Shown: in pieces, positions 5,986-12,268 of the stretch | Layout: each line of letters opens with the position of its first letter | Numbering within the stretch: position 1 is the first letter of the stretch | Origin: an uncultured Lachnospiraceae bacterium | GTDB taxonomy: Bacteria > Bacillota_A > Clostridia > Lachnospirales > Lachnospiraceae | NCBI GenBank assembly: GCA_902795985.1 | Contig: CADBNG010000167.1 | Span: 1 to 12,268 of the forward strand | Length of the DNA: 12,268 nucleotides | Direction: 5' to 3' | Position numbers and translations under genes: made by a program | The notes under the pieces: generated by a model | Told to the model about the DNA's origin: nothing | The model's input: only the letters and a program-made list of their open reading frames with translations | Databases searched by the model: none

Positions 5986-7428
5986 TTGAGGGAGTTAGTG
6001 AAAAAATTCGGCATTATTGCCGGCATCCTGTTCGCGCTGCTGGTTATCTCAAGGGCGGTCCGGGGCAATATCTTTACTGCGGAAATCCGGCTTCCGTCGG
6101 CTCCGGAGAGTGCGCAGAACCTTCAGATTACCACGGAAGACGGGGAACACATCCAGATCCTGGAGCAGTCGCTGGAAGGAAGGCGGCTGTGCATCCGTCT
6201 TCGTCCTCAGAATCCCGGAACCAGCGCGATTATTGTTACGGACCCGGATAATCCGGATTTCTTTGCCATGGACCTGGTCCGTGTAGGCCGGACCGGAATC
6301 ATGTATCAGGAAGGAACCGGTGAATTCAACGGGGACCGTTTCCTGTTTGTCTGCGCGGTTGTTTTCCTGTTTTCCGTCGCCTTTCTTTTCCTCGATTATT
6401 TCCGCAGGGCAGGAGGAACGGCCCTGTATTCCTATCAGACGCTGCATGCGGTCTCCTTCGGCATTTTTACGATGGCCGCGGCGGTGATCCTTTTGCTTTC
6501 CCTGGTCGATCTGTTCCGACATCCTGATGAACAAACCATGCGTACGGTTTATTCCTCCCTGACCGGCGCAGCCGCCAACTTCATGATGATCACCGCTCCT
6601 TTTGCGATCCTTTTTGCCGCTGCCATGACCATCAGCAATATTTCACTGATCCGGCATGAAGGACGGCGTTTCCGGAACATGCTGGGCATTCTGATCGGTC
6701 TGCTTATGGTGGGAGGGGAATGGCTGGGCTGGCGCCTGAATTACTACACCATGGGCTCGCAGCGGGAGATGCTGATTCATGACACGCTTTACAGCGTATA
6801 CTGTACGGCGTTTGTGTTTTTTGAATGCATCCTGATCGGGTCCATCATCTGCGGCGTCCGTGCGGCCCGTTTCCGCCCGAAACCGGATAAGGATTACATT
6901 GTGATCCTGGGCTGCAAAATCTTCGGAAACGGTACGCTCACGCCTTTGCTGCGGGGGCGTGTGGACCGGGCGATCCGTTTCGCGAAGGAGCAGGAGCAGG
7001 CAACGGGACGCCGGGCAGTCTTCGTGCCATCCGGCGGAAAAGGCGCGGATGAGGTGAAGTCCGAAGCGGAGGCCATGACAGATTATCTGCTTTCCCAGGG
7101 GATTGAAAAGGAGCAGATCCTGCCGGAGAACCAGTCCCGCAACACGTACGAGAATATGAAGTTTTCCGGAAAACTGATCCGGGAACGGCAGCCTGAGGCG
7201 AACGTCTGCTTCTCCACAACCAATTATCACGTTTTCCGCAGCGGCCTCTGGGCACAGCTTGCGGGCCTGAACGCGGAAGGCATGGGGGCCCGCACCAAAT
7301 GGTATTTCTGGCCCAACGCCTTTATGAGGGAGGTCGTGGGCCTTCTGGCAAATCATATCAAGTCTGAAATTGTTCTGCTGGTTCTGTTTATCGCGTTTTA
7401 TGCGGTGCTGACGCTGATGCTGAACTGA
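5986..7428 (+). CDS. Multi-pass membrane protein with C-terminal YdcF/DUF218 (ElyC/SanA-like) domain
   Basis: This 480-aa membrane protein begins at TTG. An N-terminal helix (7-24) is followed by a polar, strand-rich segment (28-115) that is probably extracellular. Membrane helices lie at about 117-137, 153-174, 198-219, 231-246 and 267-291, then the DUF218 domain (302-455), and a last helix (459-479). DUF218 features are DYIVILGCKIFGNG (303-316), TPLLRGRVDRAI (319-330), PSGGKGADEVKSEAEAM (348-364), ENQSRNTYENMKFS (381-394) and TTNYHVFRSGLWA (411-423). Relatives include ElyC and SanA, linked to cell-envelope integrity in enterobacteria, and YdcF, reported to bind S-adenosylmethionine. The biochemical activity of the family is unsettled. 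It lies 26 nt after kup with no terminator between, so co-expression with potassium uptake is likely. The domain call is strong; the role is unknown. Confidence 0.87.
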   Translation: MRELVKKFGIIAGILFALLVISRAVRGNIFTAEIRLPSAPESAQNLQITTEDGEHIQILEQSLEGRRLCIRLRPQNPGTSAIIVTDPDNPDFFAMDLVRVGRTGIMYQEGTGEFNGDRFLFVCAVVFLFSVAFLFLDYFRRAGGTALYSYQTLHAVSFGIFTMAAAVILLLSLVDLFRHPDEQTMRTVYSSLTGAAANFMMITAPFAILFAAAMTISNISLIRHEGRRFRNMLGILIGLLMVGGEWLGWRLNYYTMGSQREMLIHDTLYSVYCTAFVFFECILIGSIICGVRAARFRPKPDKDYIVILGCKIFGNGTLTPLLRGRVDRAIRFAKEQEQATGRRAVFVPSGGKGADEVKSEAEAMTDYLLSQGIEKEQILPENQSRNTYENMKFSGKLIRERQPEANVCFSTTNYHVFRSGLWAQLAGLNAEGMGARTKWYFWPNAFMREVVGLLANHIKSEIVLLVLFIAFYAVLTLMLN

Positions 7429-7462
7429 GTGTCCTGCGCGCTGTACTGAATGACGGAAGAGG

Positions 7463-7509
7463 GGACGTTTCTTTTACGTCCGAATCTGCTGTTCCGCTTT
7501 TGAACAGCA
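7463..7509 (+). terminator. Two tandem hairpins after the DUF218 gene, possible terminator
   Basis: GGACGT/ACGTCC (7463-7468, 7476-7481) and TGCTGTTC/GAACAGCA (7487-7494, 7502-7509) form consecutive stems, each with a 7-nt pyrimidine-rich loop containing TTTT. Neither is followed by a clear T-run, so they may only mark the transcript 3' end or protect it. They lie before the iron-type promoter. The rest of 7429-7557 shows no gene. Confidence 0.35.
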
Positions 7510-7557
7510 TTCTGAATGAGTATTCCAATTCTGATTTCAACCAAAAAATAAAAAATG

Positions 7558-7586
7558 TTGACAAGTAAGCAAATGCTAACTATAAT
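7558..7586 (+). promoter_or_regulatory. Consensus sigma-A promoter of the DUF3793-flavodoxin unit
   Basis: TTGACA (7558-7563), exactly 17 nt, and TATAAT (7581-7586) match the full consensus. Transcription should start near 7593. Such a strong promoter usually needs a repressor, and two inverted repeats overlap it. Confidence 0.9.
7564..7581. promoter_or_regulatory. Operator 1 of a probable metal (iron) repressor
   Basis: AGTAAGC-AAAT-GCTAACT is a 7-4-7 inverted repeat with one mismatch. It fills the promoter spacer and touches the first base of the -10. The TTAG/CTAA half-sites resemble boxes of DtxR/IdeR/MntR-type repressors, although the central spacing differs from the classical DtxR box. 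Regulator identity is inferred. Confidence 0.65.
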
Positions 7587-7595
7587 ACAGACAAG

Positions 7596-7613
7596 AGTTA
7601 GCGATATCTAACT
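7596..7613. promoter_or_regulatory. Operator 2 of the same probable repressor
   Basis: AGTTAGC-GATA-TCTAACT is a 7-4-7 inverted repeat with one mismatch, and flanking G and C extend the pairing by one. Its centre is 32 bp from that of operator 1, about three helical turns, so two dimers would sit on the same DNA face. It covers the start of the transcript. Confidence 0.65.
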
Positions 7614-7640
7614 CAATACACAGGAAAGGAACCCATTGTA

Positions 7641-8207
7641 ATGCCGGGAAACCGATCATTGACCGAACAGCTCGTGTGGTTTTGCGCACCTACCCTGGCC
7701 AATATCAAAACCGGCAGCCTGTTTTCCTGCGGGCGATGCAGTCAGTGCGACGTTTATGCGGAGATCCGGGAACTGAACCGGATCCTGAACGGGAAAGGGC
7801 TTCGGCTCATTCCCATCGTAACCGGTAAACAGTGTGTCCTCATCTATTTATACCGCCGCCAAAGCCTTCTTCGGGATCTGTCGGGAGAAAAGACCCGGAG
7901 CCTGCTTCAGAAATGCGGCTATACCGGTTCGAATCCCGAACTCTGCATAAAACGTCTCATTCAGAAGCTGAAAAAGAAAGAAGGGTTCCCTCACGAGATC
8001 GGCCTTTTTCTCGGATATCCTCCGGAAGACGTGGAAGGATTTATGAATAACGGGGCAAAGAATTATCTGCTTTGCGGAACATGGAAGGTCTATCACGATC
8101 CGGAAGGCGCGCAGGAAACGTTCCGGAAGTATCGGAAGTGTGAGAAACGATACCGGGACTGTTTCGAGAACGGATTCGGAATCGAACGGCTTGCCGTTGC
8201 AGGTTAA
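7641..8207 (+). CDS. DUF3793 family protein, probably iron-regulated
   Basis: This 188-aa soluble protein has no signal peptide or membrane helix. It is recognised as DUF3793 by CAPTLANIKTGSLFSC (15-30), PHEIGLFLGYPPEDVEGF (117-134) and GTWKVYHDPEGAQETFRKYRKCEKRY (146-171). The family has no established function and tends to accompany flavodoxin and iron-uptake genes in Clostridia. The protein is Cys-rich: C15, C30, C33, C36, C65, C92, C102, C145, C167 and C174. C30-C33-C36 form a CxxCxxC run that could bind a metal or Fe-S cluster; whether it is conserved in the family is unknown to me. ATG 7641 has AGGAAAGGA 10 nt upstream. It is the first gene after a consensus promoter with two probable metal-repressor operators and probably shares its mRNA with the flavodoxin gene 64 nt downstream. 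Confidence 0.85.
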   Translation: MPGNRSLTEQLVWFCAPTLANIKTGSLFSCGRCSQCDVYAEIRELNRILNGKGLRLIPIVTGKQCVLIYLYRRQSLLRDLSGEKTRSLLQKCGYTGSNPELCIKRLIQKLKKKEGFPHEIGLFLGYPPEDVEGFMNNGAKNYLLCGTWKVYHDPEGAQETFRKYRKCEKRYRDCFENGFGIERLAVAG

Positions 8208-8225
8208 TAAATACCGATTGGAAAC

Positions 8226-8243
8226 GGCCGGATAAATCCGGCC
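8226..8243 (+). repeat. Perfect 8-2-8 hairpin before the flavodoxin gene
   Basis: GGCCGGAT (8226-8233) and ATCCGGCC (8236-8243) flank an AA centre. No T-run follows, so termination is unlikely. It could stabilise the 5' end of the flavodoxin portion of the mRNA after processing. The ribosome site AGGAAAGGA follows at once and matches the one before the DUF3793 gene. Confidence 0.5.
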
Positions 8244-8271
8244 CGCAATACAGGAAAGGAAATCAAAAATA

Positions 8272-8694
8272 ATGAGCAAAACTGCAGTTGTTTATTGGAG
8301 CGGAACCGGAAACACCCAGACGATGGCGGAAGCGGTATGCGAAGGCGCAAAAGCGGCCGGAGCGGAAGCGGAGCTGTTTGAAGCCGCCGCTTTTTCGGCG
8401 GAGAAAGCCGATGAATATGACGCCATCGCCTTCGGATGTCCTTCCATGGGCGCCGAAGAGCTGGAAGACACCGAGTTTCTGCCGATGTTCGAATCTGTTG
8501 AAGGAAAACTGAACGGGAAGAAAATTGCCCTGTTCGGCTCTTACGGATGGGGAGACGGCGAATGGATGCGCAACTGGGAAGATCACTGCAAAGAGATCGG
8601 CGCAGTCCTGGCCTGCGGCTTTGTGATCTGCAATGAAGCGCCGGATGACGAAGCCATCGATGCCTGTAAGAAGCTGGGCGCCGCGCTGGCCTGA
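8272..8694 (+). CDS. Short-chain flavodoxin
   Basis: This 140-aa FMN-binding electron carrier can replace ferredoxin when iron is short. The FMN phosphate loop is SGTGNT (10-15) after the first strand (TAVVYW). The second flavin loop is GCPSMGAEELEDTEF (55-69) and the third is FGSYGWGDGEWMRNWE (88-103), with aromatic residues suited to stack on the isoalloxazine ring. Length and motif order match clostridial short-chain flavodoxins. ATG 8272 has AAGGA 11 nt upstream. It lies behind the DUF3793 gene under the same iron-type promoter, and a hairpin follows it before the ABC operon. Family call is firm; the redox partner is not visible. Confidence 0.95.
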   Translation: MSKTAVVYWSGTGNTQTMAEAVCEGAKAAGAEAELFEAAAFSAEKADEYDAIAFGCPSMGAEELEDTEFLPMFESVEGKLNGKKIALFGSYGWGDGEWMRNWEDHCKEIGAVLACGFVICNEAPDDEAIDACKKLGAALA

Positions 8695-8753
8695 TCCGCC
8701 GTAACGGATTACCCGGCACCGGACAGCGGGTCTGCTTGCCCACATCCTATACA

Positions 8754-8779
8754 GGCAGCAGGAACTGTTCCTGCGTGCC
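8754..8779. repeat. Palindromic hairpin downstream of the flavodoxin gene
   Basis: GCAGGAAC-T-GTTCCTGC (8758-8774) is a perfect palindrome around one T. Pairing continues as GGCA/TGCC (8754-8757, 8776-8779) across a single bulged G at 8775. There is no T-run. It could be a transcript-end stabiliser or an unrecognised protein site. Confidence 0.45.
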
Positions 8780-8804
8780 GTCAACGACAGAGATCCTGAG
8801 ACTG

Positions 8805-8851
8805 ACAGAGGCTTGAAAAACGAGCCTCTGTTGCGCTTATTTTAATTTTTT
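8805..8851 (+). terminator. Probable terminator after the flavodoxin gene
   Basis: ACAGAGGCT (8805-8813) and AGCCTCTGT (8823-8831) form a perfect 9-bp stem with a 9-nt A-rich loop. A T-rich stretch follows, ending in six T residues at 8846-8851, but it starts several bases after the stem, which weakens the call. It separates the flavodoxin unit from the ABC operon. Confidence 0.5.
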
Positions 8852-8863
8852 GAGGGGAAGAGC

Positions 8864-9562
8864 ATGTTTCTGGAACTGCACAACATTCACAAGTCTTTCG
8901 GAGAGGGAGAAAGCCGCGTTGAAGTACTCAAAGGCATTGACTTTTCGCTGGAAAAAGGAAAATTCTGCGTCCTTCTGGGCCCCTCCGGCTCCGGAAAATC
9001 CACGCTGCTGAATATAATCGGCGGAATCGACACCGCGGATGAAGGGGAAATCCTGATCGGCGAAGACAGCATCGGGAAGCTGAGCGAAAAAAAGCTGACG
9101 GCTTACCGGAGAAAGCATCTGGGCTATATTTTCCAGATGTACAACCTGATCCCAAACCTGACGGTGCGGGAGAATATCGAAGTCGGCGCCTGGCTTTCGG
9201 ACCAACCGCTGGATATCGAAGAGCTTCTTCAGACCCTGGGTCTGAAAGAACACGAGCGAAAGCTCCCGAACCAGCTTTCCGGAGGGCAGCAGCAGAGAAC
9301 GTCCATCGGCCGGGCGATCATCAAGAACCCGGACATCCTGCTGTGCGACGAGCCTACGGGCGCATTGGACTTCCAGACTTCCAAAGAGATTTTATCCCTG
9401 ATCGCGAAAGTGAATGAGACGTATGGAAGCACCATCGTCATGGTCACCCACAATGAGGCCATCGGCCTGATGGCTGATACGGTGATCCGTCTTCGGGACG
9501 GCCGGTTCCGGAGCCGGACGGATAATGAACGCCGGATGAGCGCGGAGGAGATCGAATGGTAA
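8864..9562 (+). CDS. ABC transporter ATP-binding protein (LolD/MacB/FtsE type)
   Basis: This 232-aa cytoplasmic ATPase powers an FtsX-type permease. Walker A is GPSGSGKST (39-47), the Q-loop Gln is 91, and LSGGQQQR is at 138-145. Walker B with the catalytic Glu is ILLCDEP (158-164, E163), the D-loop is GALD and the switch His is 196. The sequence between Walker A and the Q-loop (LNIIGGIDTADEGEILI) and the IFQMYNLIPNLTVRENI stretch are typical of the MacB/LolD branch. ATG 8864 has AGGGG about 6 nt upstream. Its stop TAA (9560-9562) overlaps the permease start by 7 nt, indicating translational coupling. No convincing promoter is seen between 8695 and 8863. Such pairs export antibiotics, peptides or lipids, or drive envelope work; the substrate here is unknown. 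Confidence 0.95.
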   Translation: MFLELHNIHKSFGEGESRVEVLKGIDFSLEKGKFCVLLGPSGSGKSTLLNIIGGIDTADEGEILIGEDSIGKLSEKKLTAYRRKHLGYIFQMYNLIPNLTVRENIEVGAWLSDQPLDIEELLQTLGLKEHERKLPNQLSGGQQQRTSIGRAIIKNPDILLCDEPTGALDFQTSKEILSLIAKVNETYGSTIVMVTHNEAIGLMADTVIRLRDGRFRSRTDNERRMSAEEIEW

Positions 9563-11880
9563 AGAATCCGTTGAGAAAACGGCTCCTTCGTGAACTGAAA
9601 GGGGATTTCGGGAAGTATGCCGTGATCTTCCTTCTGCTGCTTCTGTCCATTTCGGAAATCTCCGGGTTCCTGGTGGCAGACGGCAGCATGATCGAGGCCT
9701 ACGCGGAAAGTTTTGAAAAATACAATATCGAAGACGGAAACTTCGTTGCGAAAAAAGAGCTGTCCGACCGTCAGATCCGGGCCGTTTCTGACGCGGGTGT
9801 GGACGTTTATCCGCTGTATTGCGCCGACAGGGAAACGGATATGGGGGCCGCGCTGCGCGTATTCGCAATGCGGGACGAAGTCAATCTTGTCTGCATGATG
9901 AGCGGGGAGATCCCGAAAGCCTCCGATGAAATTGCCATCGACCGGATGTTCGCGGATAATAACGGGCTGAAGGCGGGCGATACCATTTCCTTTGACGGGA
10001 AAACGTACCGGATTACCGGTCTGGAAGCCCTCAGCGACTACAGCGCCCTGTTTGAAAACAACAATGATACCATGTTCGACGCCAAGAACTTCGGCGTCGC
10101 GGTGGTAACGAAAGAGGAATTTTCCTCCTTTGACCGGGATGTTCTGAGCTGGCGCTATGCCTGGAAATATAAAAATCCGCCGGCAGACGAGGAGCAGGAA
10201 AACACAGCGGCGGAAGACTTTATGGAAAAGCTGGACGGAATTGCGGATCTGACCGGCTTTACTCCCCGTTATCAGAATCAGGCGATCCGTTTTACCGGTG
10301 AAGACATCGGCCATGACCGGTTCATGATTATCATCTTTCTGGTTGTTGTGACGATGATCATTGCCTTCGTTTTTGCCGTCACTATCAGCAATACCATCAT
10401 AAAGGAATCCGCGGTGATCGGGACGCTCCGCGCCACCGGCTGCACTAAGGGAGAACTGATTCGTCATTATATGACGCTGCCGATCCTGGTGACGCTGACG
10501 GCAGCGCTGATCGGCAATATCCTGGGATATACCGTGATGAAGGACGTGAACGCGAATCTTTATTACGCCAGTTATTCCTTGCCGACGTACGAAACCCGCT
10601 GGAACGCCACGGCTTTTCTGGAGAGCACGATCCTGCCGATCCTTTTGATGCTGGTGATTAACTATGTGATTCTGAGAAGCCGGCTTTCCCGGACGCCGCT
10701 GCAGTTTCTCCGCCGGGACCTCCGCCGGGGAAGAAAAAAAGGCGCGGTGCATCTGAATGAGAAACTTCCGTTCTTTGCCCGTTTCCGTCTGCGGATCGTT
10801 TTTCAGAACATGAGCAGCTATGTCCTGATGGTAATCGGGATTCTCTTCGCGAATTTCCTTCTGCTGTTCGGCATGATGTTCCCAAGCGTGATGAATAATT
10901 ATATGAACGCCCTGCCGGGCATGATGTTCTGCCAGTATCAGTACATCCTGCAGCTGCCGGCCGGAGCGCTTAATGAGAACAAAAAGACGGAAAGCCTGAT
11001 CAATATGATGCTGTTCAAAGAAGCGGTGGAAACAGGCAATGAAGATGCGGAGAAATTCAGCGCCTATGTGCTGAAAACCACGCCGGAACTGGGATGCACG
11101 GAGGAGGAGCTGACGGTATACGGCATCGAGAAGGACAGCCGTTATCTGGATGCCCGTTTCGACGGGGACGGGATTCTGATCTCCCAAAGCGCCGCGGAAA
11201 AATGGCAGATCGGATCAGGGGATACGCTCCGTCTGAAGGAACCCTATAAAAGCACCGTTTACGACTTCCGGGTGGAAGGGGTTTACCCCTACAGCGGGGC
11301 GATCTGCGTCTTTATGGATAAGGAAACCCTCAATGAACGGTTCGAGCTGGGAGAAGGCACGTTTTCGGGCTATTTTTCCGATACGCCGCTTACGGATATC
11401 GACGAAAAATACATCAGCCAGATCATCGATCTGGATGCCCTGTCCAAAGTATCGCGCCAGCTGCTGATCTCCATGGGCGGCATGATGAAGGTTGTGGACA
11501 TCTTTTCCGTGCTGATGTATCTGATCCTGATCTATCTGATGTCAAAGATCATCATCGAAAAGAACGCGGGATCCATTTCCATGACAAAGATCCTCGGATA
11601 TACAAGCCGGGAGATCGGGAAGCTGTATCTGACCGTTACCACGATTGTCGTGCTGGCAGCGATGGTGGTGACGATACCGGTGGAGACCATCATCCTGAAG
11701 CAGGTTTTTTACTGGTACTTCCGCCAGGAAATGAGCGGCTGGCTGCCGCTGATCATCAGCAATGAAGTGTTTGTGAAGATGATCATTCTGGGAGCGGCGG
11801 CTTACGGGGCGGTGGCCATACTGGAATATCTGAAAATCAGCAGGGTCCCCATGGATTCTGCACTGAAGAATGTGGAATAG
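9556..11880 (+). CDS. ABC transporter permease with two FtsX-like domains
   Basis: This 774-aa membrane subunit pairs with the preceding ATPase. Predicted helices are at about 21-41, 256-279, 306-327, 355-374, 420-443, 645-664, 690-712 and 740-758. This 1+3+1+3 layout shows two FtsX units, each with a large extracellular domain (about 42-255 and 445-644). The first unit has ESAVIGTLRATGCTKGELIRHYM (284-306) and the second has SISMTKILGYTSREIGKLYL (673-692), the typical cytoplasmic coupling segments. The region 120-155 (PKASDEIAIDRMFADNNGLKAGDTI) resembles the MacB-type periplasmic core. ATG 9556 lies inside the end of the ATPase gene. A lipoprotein gene begins 15 nt after the stop, so the three genes are probably one operon. 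Two-domain permeases are common in Firmicutes, and substrate cannot be read from sequence. Confidence 0.93.
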   Translation: MVKNPLRKRLLRELKGDFGKYAVIFLLLLLSISEISGFLVADGSMIEAYAESFEKYNIEDGNFVAKKELSDRQIRAVSDAGVDVYPLYCADRETDMGAALRVFAMRDEVNLVCMMSGEIPKASDEIAIDRMFADNNGLKAGDTISFDGKTYRITGLEALSDYSALFENNNDTMFDAKNFGVAVVTKEEFSSFDRDVLSWRYAWKYKNPPADEEQENTAAEDFMEKLDGIADLTGFTPRYQNQAIRFTGEDIGHDRFMIIIFLVVVTMIIAFVFAVTISNTIIKESAVIGTLRATGCTKGELIRHYMTLPILVTLTAALIGNILGYTVMKDVNANLYYASYSLPTYETRWNATAFLESTILPILLMLVINYVILRSRLSRTPLQFLRRDLRRGRKKGAVHLNEKLPFFARFRLRIVFQNMSSYVLMVIGILFANFLLLFGMMFPSVMNNYMNALPGMMFCQYQYILQLPAGALNENKKTESLINMMLFKEAVETGNEDAEKFSAYVLKTTPELGCTEEELTVYGIEKDSRYLDARFDGDGILISQSAAEKWQIGSGDTLRLKEPYKSTVYDFRVEGVYPYSGAICVFMDKETLNERFELGEGTFSGYFSDTPLTDIDEKYISQIIDLDALSKVSRQLLISMGGMMKVVDIFSVLMYLILIYLMSKIIIEKNAGSISMTKILGYTSREIGKLYLTVTTIVVLAAMVVTIPVETIILKQVFYWYFRQEMSGWLPLIISNEVFVKMIILGAAAYGAVAILEYLKISRVPMDSALKNVE

Positions 11881-11895
11881 AACGGAGAAACGAAA

Positions 11896-12268
11896 ATGAG
11901 CGGATGGAGAACCTGGTTCAGAAGAATGACAGCGGGATTTGCTGCGCTTGCGGCTGCAGCTGCGCTGGCGGGCTGCGGTGAAGGCCGGCCGGAACCGGCA
12001 CCGGCCGTTGAGACGGAAACGTCGGCGGTTTCGGAAAAGAGTGAAACGGCTGTCCCGGAACCGATGCCGGAAGAGAAGGCAACCGGCGAAGAGATCGTCA
12101 CCGTCCGCGCGAAAGCGGACGGGACCCCGGTCTCGGCGAAAATCAAAAAGAGCGGGGAGGAAATGGAAGAGGACGCGGACATTTCCGGGCTGCCCTTTGC
12201 GGTTCATATCCGCTACTGGCTGGACGGCGAAGAGGTTTCGGCGGATGAAATCCGCGGCGCGACCGGCC
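11896..12268 (+). CDS. Putative lipoprotein of the ABC exporter operon, 3'-truncated
   Basis: At least 124 codons are visible and the frame is open to the window end. Residues 1-26 are a lipoprotein signal peptide with basic R5, R9 and R10, an alanine-rich core and the lipobox L24-A-G-C27. A Pro/Glu/Thr-rich linker (about 28-60) tethers a folded part that begins near residue 66 (EIVTVRAKADGTPV). The segment ISGLPFAVHIRYWLDGEEVSADEIRGATG resembles the YxLDGkxxsxeeLxGxsG stretch that I associate with exported proteins related to YhgE/Pip near ABC exporters; this likeness is from memory and moderate. ATG 11896 has GGAG 8 nt upstream. The gene starts 15 nt after the permease stop. A role as extracellular partner of the exporter is inferred. 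Confidence 0.75.
   Translation, partial: MSGWRTWFRRMTAGFAALAAAAALAGCGEGRPEPAPAVETETSAVSEKSETAVPEPMPEEKATGEEIVTVRAKADGTPVSAKIKKSGEEMEEDADISGLPFAVHIRYWLDGEEVSADEIRGATG

Noticed and set aside
8813..8846. Promoter TTGAAA-18-TTATTT for the ABC operon
   Set aside because: It sits inside the terminator hairpin and the -10 match is poor. The operon promoter remains unidentified.
9229..11187. Long minus-strand open frame of 652 codons opposite the ABC genes
   Set aside because: The plus strand encodes a clear ATPase and FtsX permease here. The antisense product shows no domain and has shadow-type composition.
1..12268. tRNA, rRNA, CRISPR array, insertion sequence or phage gene
   Set aside because: No cloverleaf, rRNA core sequence, regular spaced repeats, transposase or phage structural gene was recognised on either strand.

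Overview
The window looks like chromosomal DNA from a Gram-positive, probably anaerobic Firmicute of class Clostridia. The reasons are purine-rich Shine-Dalgarno sites, consensus sigma-A-type promoters, a DUF3793-flavodoxin pair, a split HMA protein/P1B ATPase and an FtsX-type ABC exporter paired with a lipoprotein. The coding sequence is moderately GC-rich. No rRNA, tRNA, CRISPR array, transposase or phage gene is visible, and the genus cannot be named from this sequence.

Region 1 (1-919) is the 3' part of apbE, an FAD:protein FMN transferase cut off by the window edge. It converges on a metalloregulator gene, and one TTAA supplies the stop codon on both strands.

Region 2 (916-3766) is a heavy-metal efflux module. 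A minus-strand ArsR/SmtB regulator is divergent from a 72-aa HMA metal-binding protein and a P1B-2 (Zn/Cd/Pb-type) ATPase that lacks its own HMA domain. Back-to-back sigma-A promoters share the gap, and a perfect 12-2-12 inverted repeat overlaps both, as expected for an ArsR/SmtB operator. A strong hairpin plus T-run between the HMA gene and the ATPase gene suggests that most transcripts stop before the ATPase.

Region 3 (3741-7428) begins with palindromic, REP-like sequence. A good promoter follows, then kup (potassium uptake) and a multi-pass membrane protein ending in a DUF218/YdcF domain, probably in one operon.

Region 4 (7429-8831) is a likely iron-responsive unit. A perfect TTGACA-N17-TATAAT promoter carries two 18-bp inverted repeats of the form AGTTAGC-N4-GCTAACT, one in the promoter spacer and one across the start region. 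It drives a DUF3793 protein of unknown function and a short-chain flavodoxin. This is the best candidate for under-described biology in the window.

Region 5 (8864-12268) is an ABC exporter operon: a LolD/MacB-type ATPase overlapping an 8-TM FtsX-like permease, followed by a lipoprotein truncated by the window end.
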